A stretch of DNA of 64,000 bases from Sacculina carcini (taxonomy: Eukaryota > Arthropoda > Thecostraca > Sacculinidae), in assembly GCA_916048095.2 (NCBI GenBank), contig OU696594.1, positions 1,088,001 through 1,152,000 on the forward strand, written 5' to 3'. Under the pieces are notes generated by a model that ran no database searches, was not told the origin of the DNA, and saw nothing but the letters and a program-made list of their open reading frames with translations. Below, one piece after another: positions 53,830 through 62,753 of the stretch (position 1 is its first letter; each line of letters starts with the position of its first letter). Made by a program: the position numbers and the translations under genes.

Positions 53830-54440
53830 CTAATTATTACTCGGATAGTCATTTGCCGAGCTATTTTGTAGATATGCTCTTAATTTACCACGGAATACAG
53901 CCAATGTTACATTGTTCAGCAAGGATTTAAGCACACGGGCAAGCTGTTCCATGTGGTTGGTCCCTGACATATGATGCAGTTTTTAAAGCGTGTAGTGTGA
54001 AACCTGGGTGATACCAAATCATGAACGAGTCTCGTATGAATATGCCCAGAGCGGTGCGGTTTCATGCTGAAAATGTTCGCCTTTATTTTGTTATTGGTAA
54101 CTGATTTATGAATGAGCAAGCATATGAAAAAGCTTCTGATGTTATCGAAATTCCAAACATTTATCAAAAAATATAAGTGTCCCACGGACTCGAATTTTTA
54201 GTGAACGTTTTACATCTAATGATTTTGTTTTGTGCAGCTTTCAATTTGTTGAGAAACGATGGCCAGGTGCAGGACCATATCGACACACAATATATCAAGT
54301 GGGGATATGCGAGCGTATATTAGATGCTGATCAGAGCCTTTTTTGTTAAATCCTAACCTAAGAAGTATCGCATGGATGTTGATACTACATTTTTGTAAAC
54401 TTGAGTGAAAACTGCATAATTTCCATGCTGACTTCAATAG
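53830..54440 (-). pseudogene. LINE ORF2 C-terminal relic, decayed
   Basis: The minus strand has RLVHDLVSPRFHTTRFKNCIICQGPTTWNSLPVCL (about 54040-53930), matching in pattern the end of the LINE at 52400-52510. Upstream (about 54330-54200) are weaker coding-like words from the preceding region. Several frame changes make it older than the LINE at 49-52.8 kb. Confidence 0.6.
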
Positions 54441-55084
54441 CGATTCAACAATAATTGTAAAAATCCAGGCTGCTAATTAAACGCTATACGATCGCTAGGT
54501 TACGGCAAAATGGATGTTTCAACTTGACTTCCGGGAAGCTTTCTCATTTAATTTTCTCATTGAACGCCGAGATCTCGCCCTCGTAAAGTCGGCTCTGGAA
54601 AACGACAATGCCCCGCCGTCAATGAGGACACTCTTCAAGTTCCCTAACCAGGTTTCCAGCAGATAAACACGTACAACGCAAGCTGGCTTTTTGGAAATTC
54701 CATCAACTAAGCTCAGTCTCGTACAGCGTCAGCTTGCCACGAGGGCCGCTGCTGCGTACAACAAGATTTCCACGGCCAAAGAACGCAACTGTATTTTATA
54801 ATATTTTTTCTGCATTTTAACTATCATCTTAACTTTGACGTGTATGCCTCAGATTTATTTTACCAGACTTTAGCCTCAGATTTACTCGACCACCGTTTTA
54901 ACCATGTTCCTACTGCTTGAAATAACTTTTATTCCAACACCGTGGTACGTATGACAATGCTTTTATTGTGTATACCTATAATGACTATCTATGTTGTAAG
55001 ATGCTTCTAGAAACCACGTAGTGGATGAGTGTCGCAATAAATGAAATGAATCCAATGAAATATATATTTTCGGAATCAGCATGA
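54441..55084. other. Unassigned sequence
   Basis: No repeat or gene recognised. A plus-strand protein-like stretch (ERRDLALVKSALENDNAPPSMRTLF near 54560-54640) may be an old element ORF, but I cannot name it. Confidence 0.4.
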
Positions 55085-55460
55085 ATGAATGTATCTGTAG
55101 CGCGGCGTTGCGCGTATAGTGACCGCCTAGCCCGGACTTACTCACTGCAATCGCTGGAGCCCCTCAGAGGGCGGGCGTGCGAGCGTATTCGGGGTCTCCA
55201 CCAGGAAGTTCCTGCTGTTCCCGCGACAAAAGGGCCACAAAAGGCGCGCGGGAAGCAGCGAGGCGACGCTAATAGTTGCGCTCCCGAGCAACCGGTCTGC
55301 TAGGCGGAGAGGCCAAGCCACCTTTGGTCCAGAAAGAGTGGACCAGAGGCTGGGAGCTCGAAATTGCGGAGAATGAGAGGAACTTGAGGGCCCCGTGCTG
55401 TGCAATACTATTGGTGTGGGAAACACCAGTGTAAACCAGCACCTACTGACCGGATAGGTG
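55085..55460. other. GC-rich, CpG-rich patch
   Basis: About 375 bases much richer in G+C and CpG than the flanks, with GCGCGCG-type words, short open frames on both strands and no recognisable protein. It could be a host promoter/first exon, an LTR or a SINE-like element. No TATA box or splice signals could be fixed. Confidence 0.35.
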
Positions 55461-57456
55461 GAGATGTACAGGCGACCACACACTCAGAATAGCACAACCG
55501 TGTATTTGAACGGTGGGACGTGATAAACAGCGAAGTCGCTACCAAACACTGCGATATGAATCTGCGGTTGTGGGCGCTACTTATGCGTTCAGTGCACAAA
55601 CTAAAATTGGCAATACACGGTATACAAACAATAACACGAAGACATTGGCGCTGATATGATAAAAGTTAGTACTGAATGTATGACAGATGAGCAGCACGTA
55701 AGTAACAGGAATACACAATTAGGACAACAAATGAATGAGTAAAAATATTGAAACGACACATATATTCATTGCGCTATCTCTGCGCCATCTGGTGACAGGC
55801 CTGTCGTCACCCTGCAGGCCACCGCTAAATATCTATCGCAACTTAGCACTAGTCAAACTTGTGAAAAAGTAAAGAATCCAGCCATTCAAATGCACACAAG
55901 CATACATGACCAAAGCTGTGATCACGGCACATCGATCACATTTGACGTGTCGCCCACAAGGAATGTGAAACCCATACAGGTGTAAACCAGGCGAGAAAGA
56001 TGCTTCCTAAGTTTGTTTGTATCGAACGAAATGTGCGTTATAATACCGGATGTAAGTGAGCCATTGATGTGGATATTGATGTGTCTTGATGTGTGGACAG
56101 TGTGGACATTGATGAACCTTGTCATATTTGTGCGCAAACCGTGCATTCACTCAGAGTCTGCTATGACTGAAATCAGCAGTATGACATGGTTGTACGCGGC
56201 TAAGGAAAAATATTGTGTCAGTCAAACTGCCAGCGCCAACAGCTCAATTAGTGTTCGAGCTCTTTAGTTGAATCTATTGAGGTTCATCGTGTGTAATTGA
56301 ACTGAGTACTTCCGAGCCAACAGGCCCAGTAATGGAGATAGAAAGGCACCTAGAGGAACCCCACGTCTCTCGAGAAGTGATTCGATTATCATGATGGAGG
56401 CACGGAACTATGTTGCTGCCTAGACTAAGTTAAGTGGCCACCAGATTTGTGTATACGCCGGAATCTTCCGTTTCATCTGAACGTCTATTTTCAAAAGCCG
56501 GATAATTGATATCACACAGACAAAACAGTCACACAGAAGAAAATATAAATATATTTCATTTTTTGAATGAAATATGCAATGTATATACAAGTACATTGTA
56601 TACTTGTACATTCATTATTTAGCACTTGACTGATATAGAGATGATAATGCCTTGTATGTGTCCATTGAGTATTAAATTATTAAAGTATATATCATCATTA
56701 AGTATTAAATTATTTAAGTGTATGCCTCCTAATTACAGGGCCATATTAATTAGTTATATGCTTCACTGACCCAAAAACCAATTCGAAAAGCCCCACAAAA
56801 ATTAATTTTAAAAAACGTTGCATTTACTATTACATTTTAACTATGTGAGATTCCTTACTAAAATTAAACTGATAAAATGTTGAATTTACCATATATTTTG
56901 AAATTTATATAAATATTTGATAACATTTTCCCAGTCACTCGTTCATCTATGCCAGCTCTCTTTTGTGTCTTCTCCCCTTGAGTGCCTTCTAAACATTGAG
57001 GGTCTCGACCCATGCACACAGAAAATATCAATTGTTGTCCAAGCGGAACCGGTTCCAACGATTCCACTTGCCTACGGATCCGGAACCGTGAGTATCAATG
57101 TTTATGGTTCCTGTCCAGCCCTACTTATTGGATGATACCATTGCAACCTAGTGACCAGATGGACTTGATGACTAGTATCTACGGTATATGTACCTGTAGC
57201 GTCAAATGTTGAAAAAAACGACAATGTATTTCTCGATGCACAGACAAAGACAGACAGCGCAGACATCGCTGTCCCACACGCGCCTACAAGACTCCACCAG
57301 ACAGCGAGCACCAAGAGACAATCCCCGATTCCTCCCCGTTAGCGCATTATATAGCAAGCTTTGTTCGAAGAACATGTGTGTGACAACAGCGATGACACAT
57401 GCAGATTCATACACACATGCACGCATACCAATATACAACAGATACATTGCCACATA
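55461..57456. other. Unassigned sequence with a possible RT relic
   Basis: Mostly AT-rich unassigned DNA. On the minus strand near 56385-56325 the words RGVPLGAFLSPLLGLL resemble the GVPQGxxLSPxLF motif of a reverse transcriptase, with weak coding-like sequence downstream. If real it is a very old LINE or Penelope-like relic. Nothing else here is supportable. Confidence 0.3.
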
Positions 57457-58480
57457 AGTAGAAGGCTTAACCACTTTGTTACATTTGTTTACATTATCCC
57501 CCTTGCCCCTCCCCCCTCTGACGTCACCCCCCTCTGACGTCACACTTAACCTAACTTTTTTAACCTAACTTTTTTTCTTTTTTTTTTAACCTAACCTAAC
57601 TTTTTTAGTTTTTTTTTTAACCTAACCTAACTTTTTTTTTTAACCTAACCTAACTGTTTTTTAACCTAACCTAACTTTTTTTTTTAACCTAACCTAACTT
57701 TTTTCCAACCTAACCTAACTTTTTTTTTTAACCTAACCTAACTTTTTTTCTTTTTTCAACCTAACTTTTTTTCTTTTTTTTTTTACCTAACTTTTTTTTT
57801 CTTTTTTCAACCTAACTTTTTTTCTTTCTTATTCTTCCTTTCTTATTATATTTATTCTATGCCCAACCTAACTTTTTTTATTTCTTATTCTTCCTTTCTT
57901 ATTATATTTATTCTATGCCTAACCTAACTTCTTTGTGTATACCTAACCTAACTTCTTTGTGTGTATACCTAACCCAACTTTTTTTTTCTTTATTCTATTC
58001 CTAACCCGACCCAACCCAACTTTTAGTTTTATTTCTTATTCTTCCTTTCTTATTATATTTACTCTTTATTCTATGCCCAACTTTTATTTTTTATTTCCTA
58101 TTCTTCCTTTCTTATTATATTTACTCTTTATTCTATGCCCAACTTTTATTTTTTATTTCTTATTCTTCCTTTCTTATTATATTTATTCTATGCCTAACCT
58201 AACTTCTTTGTGTATACCTAACCTAACTTCTTTGTGTGTATACCTAACCCAACTTTTTTTTTTCTTTATTCTATTCCTAACCCGACCCAACCCAACTTTT
58301 AGTTTTATTTCTTATTCTTCCTTTCTTATTATATTTATTCTTTATTCTATACCCAACTTATATTTTTTTATTTCTTATTCTTCTTTTCTTATTATATTTA
58401 TTCTTTATTCTATGCCCAACTTTTATTTTTTTCCTTTATTTCTATTTTATGTCACGATACTCATTATATTGGGATCGCCA
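57457..58480. repeat. Polinton-2 left end with telomere-like array
   Basis: The tip is followed by dozens of AACCTAACTTTTTTT units and then a longer tandem duplication: about 57930-58080 and 58190-58350 both hold TTCTTTGTGTGTATACCTAA followed by CCCGACCCAACCCAACTTTT and TTCTTATTATATTTA. The array is longer than in Polinton-1. Whether it is a true inverted repeat cannot be seen because the other end is off the window. Confidence 0.8.
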
Positions 58481-58584
58481 AGTCGATGTTTGGCAGAGAC
58501 GAGAATATAATAATTTTCAATCATACTTGAAATATATATAAAAAAACGGTTTGACTAAATCGGTCGCAAAGACAATGTTCCAAT

Positions 58585-58853
58585 ATGACGATGAATCACT
58601 CACCACGTTTATATAAAGTGTCTGGTATATGTCAAATACTACGGTAAGGTAATCGGATTAAAATGCCAGATGAATTCATTGGCGTCAAGCCAAGGATGAA
58701 TATTTTGAATATATTTACCTGATACACAGGTATGGGATTAAAACGTTTGCCGGTAACAAAGACCAAGTTTACACGCAATTTATGTAAATGTAGCCGAAAC
58801 GAATGCCTGTGAATCACTAGCTACGTTTATATAACGTGTCTGGCTTATGTCAA
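58585..58853 (+). promoter_or_regulatory. Duplicated TATA-like segment
   Basis: GAATCACTCACCACGTTTAT at 58587 and GAATCACTAGCTACGTTTAT at 58810 are each followed by ATAAAGTGTCTGG or ATAACGTGTCTGG and TATGTCAAA. Each has a TTTATATAA box. The nearest real plus-strand start (59457) is 600 bases away, so a promoter role is uncertain; it may be a simple duplication. The block before it (58510-58580) matches Polinton-1 near 1405-1490. Confidence 0.4.
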
Positions 58854-58999
58854 ACACTGACTAAATCGGTAATTAAAACGCCATTCGACTGTGTCGGAAT
58901 TGATACAAAAATGACTTGCAACGAAATGATTATTGTGTATTTTCACTTGATAAACAACTATGGCAAATATACAAGCGGAAATCTTATTGAGGACACGAT

Positions 59000-59407
59000 T
59001 CAGCGAACACATCGTGAACACAAATGTTTGTTGATTTTTCGATCAATTTTGATGATGTAAATCATATCGTGTGTCTCATACACAATTTCCAGTTCAGCCG
59101 ACCATGTATCAGGAACAGAAACACCTTCTTGTAGAGCTTCCGAAAGACACACGTCAAACGATGTGTACTCTTTGTACGATTCGCTGATGATGTGTTTGCT
59201 ATCTGACGAACTACCACCAACATAGCGATAGTTATAATTAGGCACCAGTGTAGCAGGAGAAACACAGCTCATGGTGTTTATACAAAGAAAGATAAACATT
59301 GACTGTAAGAGCGAAATTATCAGACACGGAGTGATGTTGGCGATAATTATGACGCATGCTCCGATAAGTAGTGCAATTAGTCTCAGCCGTGATACGCAGT
59401 TGAGCAC
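59000..59407 (-). CDS. Polinton-2 putative membrane protein
   Basis: A 135-residue frame read away from the 59457 gene, with only 50 bases between the starts, so the two may share a divergent promoter. Residues about 8-42 are strongly hydrophobic (LIALLIGACVIIIANI then CLIISLLQSMFIFL), enough for one long or two short membrane segments or a signal anchor. The rest is polar and ends with KHLCSRCVR. No known domain. An internal ATG at 59272 would remove the hydrophobic part. A Polinton-specific protein is likely from position alone. Confidence 0.45.
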   Translation of the reverse strand: MLNCVSRLRLIALLIGACVIIIANITPCLIISLLQSMFIFLCINTMSCVSPATLVPNYNYRYVGGSSSDSKHIISESYKEYTSFDVCLSEALQEGVSVPDTWSAELEIVYETHDMIYIIKIDRKINKHLCSRCVR

Positions 59408-59456
59408 GAGACGCTTGCGGGTGAGGTTGTGTAGCTTTTATCGGGGAATTGTCAAC

Positions 59457-60050
59457 ATGAGTCAGGTGAATACAAACGTTGATACGACCATGCGGATCCT
59501 GCCACTGGAACATCATGCGGTCAAGTTTGTTGCTGATACGCCGTTCATCTGTGGACACCCACTGGAGCAGAGGATTTGGATTATTTTCGGACGACTGGAA
59601 AAACATAGTCAGACAGATTTCGAACACTTACAAAAACAGCTTACTAATATTATGCAACTGGAGCGATATTTTGATCCCTTTTGGAAAATTCATCGCGGCG
59701 CGGTGAGAATGTTCACCAACGAGGAGCGTGCACTACAGATTGTGATCGATACAGTTATGAGTCGACCGATGAGAGATGCTGTTCTTGGAGCCGTTGCAGC
59801 CGCTGTATCATTTAAAGTGTTGTCGGTGGCGTTGGTGCGAAGTGACGAGACTCAGATTTACCGGCCGCCCGATGCGACCTGCAACACTATGGAGTGGATG
59901 AAGACCATTGTTATGAGCTACTATGAGTCGCGAAAACAGTACTTGACCGAAACCAAGGTTTATCGTGAATTTAAAGCCGACAAAATGAAGATGGTTGTGC
60001 ACAAAGAGGTTCAAGGTGAACCACAAAGTAAACGGAACAAAATTTGTTGA
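59457..60050 (+). CDS. Polinton-2 protein of unknown function
   Basis: The start at 59457 (MSQVNTNVDTTMRILPLEHH) is chosen over the upstream frame because that extension is low-quality and overlaps the divergent gene. The product is about 197 residues: a mixed N-terminal part, a helix-rich middle (EKHSQTDFEHLQKQL), a small hydrophobic segment AVLGAVAAAVSFKVLSVAL (about 115-133) and a basic C-terminus (KADKMKMVVHKE...SKRNK). It is the only visible plus-strand gene of this element and ends 100 bases before the converging minus-strand genes. I do not recognise it. Confidence 0.6.
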   Translation: MSQVNTNVDTTMRILPLEHHAVKFVADTPFICGHPLEQRIWIIFGRLEKHSQTDFEHLQKQLTNIMQLERYFDPFWKIHRGAVRMFTNEERALQIVIDTVMSRPMRDAVLGAVAAAVSFKVLSVALVRSDETQIYRPPDATCNTMEWMKTIVMSYYESRKQYLTETKVYREFKADKMKMVVHKEVQGEPQSKRNKIC

Positions 60051-60150
60051 ATTATTCTATGTGTACGGTTTACCAATACATTTCGTAATGTGTCGCAAGA
60101 GTTTTATTATTGCGCGCGAACAAAAACACACTTTGTTATCGTTCAATTTA

Positions 60151-60675
60151 TTAAAATGGTAGCATGCGCGGTGTACACAGATTCATTGCATACAGCAATT
60201 TAGCGAAATGTTGACAACGTAAAATACAACAGTTTGTAGGAATGACATGAGTATATGGACACGGTGTGATGTTGGGTAGTACATGTATGTCGCGTGCGTT
60301 CATTGATAAATAGTCGGGTAGGATGTCTTCGAGATTTTCAATATTTAGTTCAAGTAGGTGGGAAAGTCGACGAGCCTTGTCGATACCTTTGGTGTAGATG
60401 TGGTCGGGTGCCAGACTTTGAATGAGGTAACTTGCGTCGCGCAGCTTTTGTTCATACTTGTGCGTGTTGTAAGGATTGTAATTATATTCCAAGCCGTGTA
60501 GGGTCGCCGTCAAAAATAGAAAATGCTTGCGTCGCTCAGCGTTGAGTTTCAATTGTGGTGGCGGTAGGATGGTGTGCCACAAGTATCCCGAGCACAGGTC
60601 ATGCACAGCCAATTCCTTGACAACAAAAGGCGAATCCTTGTGCTGGAAACCGTCACAGTCTACAAGTATGACCAT
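60151..60675 (-). CDS. Polinton-2 conserved-looking protein with VDCDGF...VKELA motif
   Basis: About 174 residues from the ATG at 60675 (MVILVDCDGFQHKDSPFVVKELAVHDL), chosen because it overlaps the protease stop by 16 bases and begins at a clear hydrophobic strand. The N-terminal pattern 'hydrophobic strand, D-x-D-G-F, F-V-V-K-E-L-A' and a C-terminal Cys/His segment (NCCILRCQHFAKLL) recall a small protein family I associate with arthropod mobile elements. The acid after the first strand and the closing Cys/His pattern could suit an RNase H/exonuclease-like fold, but that is only inference. It is the last gene of the capsid cassette. Confidence 0.65.
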   Translation of the reverse strand: MVILVDCDGFQHKDSPFVVKELAVHDLCSGYLWHTILPPPQLKLNAERRKHFLFLTATLHGLEYNYNPYNTHKYEQKLRDASYLIQSLAPDHIYTKGIDKARRLSHLLELNIENLEDILPDYLSMNARDIHVLPNITPCPYTHVIPTNCCILRCQHFAKLLYAMNLCTPRMLPF

Positions 60676-61106
60676 ACCAGCGCTAAAAGCTGATTGTTGA
60701 TAGCAGGGTCGGTGGATAGGCACGAAACGAAATCTTGCAGATCCCAGTCGGCGTCAAACAATGCAACAAATAGGGCACAGTACTGTCCACACACGTCCGA
60801 GTCCGGCGCCTGAATGACGCGCGTGTTCAGGACACACTGATTATAGTTTACATGTTTGTTTATAAAATTCACAAACGAGGGATGCCAGACGGGTGAGTTG
60901 CCAGACGAGTCGAAATATTGGAGATTTTCACCGTCCCAGGCAAACACGACCCAATGCAGACCCGATTGCCAGCGCGGTTGTATATTCACAATAATTGATG
61001 TGCGCACACCGCGAGCAAATGTGAAATGTTTTAGCCGGTCGCACGCCCAAACCCCCCGAAATGTGGCGACTGTGTCGAGCAACCGTTCCAATTCAAGCGC
61101 GTTCAT
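60660..61106 (-). CDS. Polinton adenovirus-type cysteine protease
   Basis: A 148-residue protease of the adenain/Ulp1-like group, expected to mature capsid proteins. The catalytic His is in GLHWV (about residue 50), the acid in QYFDSSG (about 65), and the Cys in DVCGQYCALF (about 105), with the usual Gln-type oxyanion position just before it (QAPDSDVCG). Length and order fit. Its ATG overlaps the capsid gene stop in ATGA. It looks whole. Confidence 0.88.
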   Translation of the reverse strand: MNALELERLLDTVATFRGVWACDRLKHFTFARGVRTSIIVNIQPRWQSGLHWVVFAWDGENLQYFDSSGNSPVWHPSFVNFINKHVNYNQCVLNTRVIQAPDSDVCGQYCALFVALFDADWDLQDFVSCLSTDPAINNQLLALVWSYL

Positions 61107-62392
61107 AGTTGAAAATCTGTGCTGACACGTCCCGCACTGTCAATTGTGATTTCGTTTTCAAACGTGGCGTAGATTAGAACGTTAATTGTCTCGGGTAGAG
61201 CGTAAGTGAATGCCAGCTCACACCTCACATTACCTTGTTCACGCGGATGCAAATGATCACCACCACACTGATCCGGAGTCAGATCTACAATAAACAAAGT
61301 ATAACCAGCCGCATAATCATCATGTGTGATATCCAGGCCCTGGTTTTCCGTATCGAGACCGGTACCGTCAAACAGTGACAGATACGATCTCATATATAGA
61401 CCTTTTGTGAAATCGGGGCGATAGGGGTGCGTGGGGTACGGCTCGCCATTTATATAGAACTGAAGACTGTTTAGATGGTAGTGGTGAAAATTCCATGGGT
61501 TTTTCTGTAGCGATCCGTGGTACGCTTCAGTGCTTACGAGTCCCAGCAGAATTTGTCGCGGCACTTGTGAGGTGAAAATATTATTCAAAGTTCCACTCAT
61601 GTTTCCTTTGGGGAGAGTATATGTTTTCAGTAGAACTCGTGGAATAGGATATCGGGCTGGTGTTTTCGCCAACTGTTTGTGAAAATTCACCCACATCGAG
61701 TCGGAAAGCGTTATTTTCTCGACATGCACACACAGGTCGACAATTTCAATCTTGTATTCTCCCTCGGCACCGAGTAGAGCAAACTGATCAGAGTTTCGAA
61801 TCAGTTTGAGTTTCTCCGAAACTGTACCGGGCAATATACGACATTGATGGTTGGTATCCAGCTGTAGCGGTATACAAAAATCAAAAACTTTGCTTCCAGC
61901 CACCCATTGTTTGCGTTCGTTAAAACCAATGTTCAAAAGTTTAACATCATGCAAGTGCCCAGCAGTATCTTTACGCCAAAAACCCGACCGTAAATGACCG
62001 TTTTTAGCGTTCTGGTTATACGACAACAACGTCTCAAGATAGGCACGATAGCCATAGAGTGCGCTGGAATCCGATACAATAGTATCACCAATCTGGTAGT
62101 CAATCTGTTTGAAGAGAGCATGTGGTAGCAGGTTGACAACGCTCACGTTGGCGTCGTCGACGAGTTCGCTACCGTCACGATTGACAACACGTGCTTTGCC
62201 ATAGAGCTTGGTTTTTGATGGACGCGTAGACGATTTACCGAGCGCAGGTAAGTGAAATTCAAACGGACCTTCGCTGCTTAGTCGACTCACCGGGTAATAT
62301 ACATGTGTTTTGGACGATTTCACACTGGTTTCAAGCACTGGTCGAGAGAATACCTCGGTTATTTCACAAGCGCATTCGTCTACGTTTTGCAT
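61103..62392 (-). CDS. Polinton major capsid protein (double jelly-roll)
   Basis: About 429 residues from the ATG at 62392 (MQNVDECACEITEVFSRP); an upstream frame to 62479 exists but overlaps more of the previous gene. Family hallmarks are an N-terminal segment around EFHLPALGKSSTRPSKTKLYGKARVVN, LLPHALFKQIDYQIGDTIV, the SYNQNAKNGHL segment, a central DLCVHVEKITLS strand, QILLGLVSTEAYHGS, and the closing HDDYAAGYTLFIVDLTPD...GNVRCELAFTYALPETINVLIYATFENEITID. This fits the Polinton PY/major capsid family, which forms trimers in icosahedral shells. A TATAAATAG box lies about 100 bases upstream. It looks whole. Confidence 0.88.
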   Translation of the reverse strand: MQNVDECACEITEVFSRPVLETSVKSSKTHVYYPVSRLSSEGPFEFHLPALGKSSTRPSKTKLYGKARVVNRDGSELVDDANVSVVNLLPHALFKQIDYQIGDTIVSDSSALYGYRAYLETLLSYNQNAKNGHLRSGFWRKDTAGHLHDVKLLNIGFNERKQWVAGSKVFDFCIPLQLDTNHQCRILPGTVSEKLKLIRNSDQFALLGAEGEYKIEIVDLCVHVEKITLSDSMWVNFHKQLAKTPARYPIPRVLLKTYTLPKGNMSGTLNNIFTSQVPRQILLGLVSTEAYHGSLQKNPWNFHHYHLNSLQFYINGEPYPTHPYRPDFTKGLYMRSYLSLFDGTGLDTENQGLDITHDDYAAGYTLFIVDLTPDQCGGDHLHPREQGNVRCELAFTYALPETINVLIYATFENEITIDSAGRVSTDFQL

Positions 62393-62753
62393 TGTCAAAG
62401 ATGTCGCGTTCCTGTTGACGTCGTTGACCAACACCTTTTCGTTTTGTCGGTCGTCGAGAGACTGATTGACTCGTCGCACGATTTAAACTATTTATACTGG
62501 TTCGAAGAAGACGTTTAGCTTCGTGTCGAGAGCGATTGCGGACGGCTTGACTTGCAGTTTCTCCGTCGAGAACATCTTGCAGTGTGCGTACGCCCGTCTT
62601 CAAGGCGGATTTAGCCAGATGTTTTGTCAGAGGTTGTTTGGCGACAGTTTTGACGGCGGGTATCACCACTCTCATTAAGCCTCTGAAAATACTCCCAAGT
62701 CCGCTGCCACGCTGTATCATTGGACCTCGAAATATCAACTGAGAATTTGTCAT
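62364..62753 (-). CDS. Polinton basic capsid-associated (pVI/pX-like) protein
   Basis: A 129-residue, strongly basic protein. After MTNSQLIFRG comes a Gly-rich amphipathic segment GSGLGSIFRGLMRVVIPAVK (about 17-36), then ALKTGVRTLQDVLDGE, then an Arg/Lys-rich tail (RRPTKRKGVGQRRQQ) ending KRRRMRL. This pattern resembles adenovirus core/cement proteins (pVI, pX) and proteins often found next to Polinton capsid genes. Likely a DNA-binding or membrane-active virion part. The start overlaps the upstream stop in ATGA, and its 3' end overlaps the capsid gene by 29 bases. Confidence 0.75.
   Translation of the reverse strand: MTNSQLIFRGPMIQRGSGLGSIFRGLMRVVIPAVKTVAKQPLTKHLAKSALKTGVRTLQDVLDGETASQAVRNRSRHEAKRLLRTSINSLNRATSQSVSRRPTKRKGVGQRRQQERDIFDNAKRRRMRL
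62488..62496 (-). promoter_or_regulatory. TATA box upstream of the major capsid gene
   Basis: Minus-strand TATAAATAG, inside the pVI-like gene and about 100 bases before the capsid ATG at 62392. It is the same nine-base word used in Polinton-1 before the 6272 gene. Confidence 0.55.

Noticed and set aside
58836-59060. Small plus-strand frame after the second TATA-like segment in Polinton-2
   Set aside because: It does not begin at an ATG, and no family pattern is seen.
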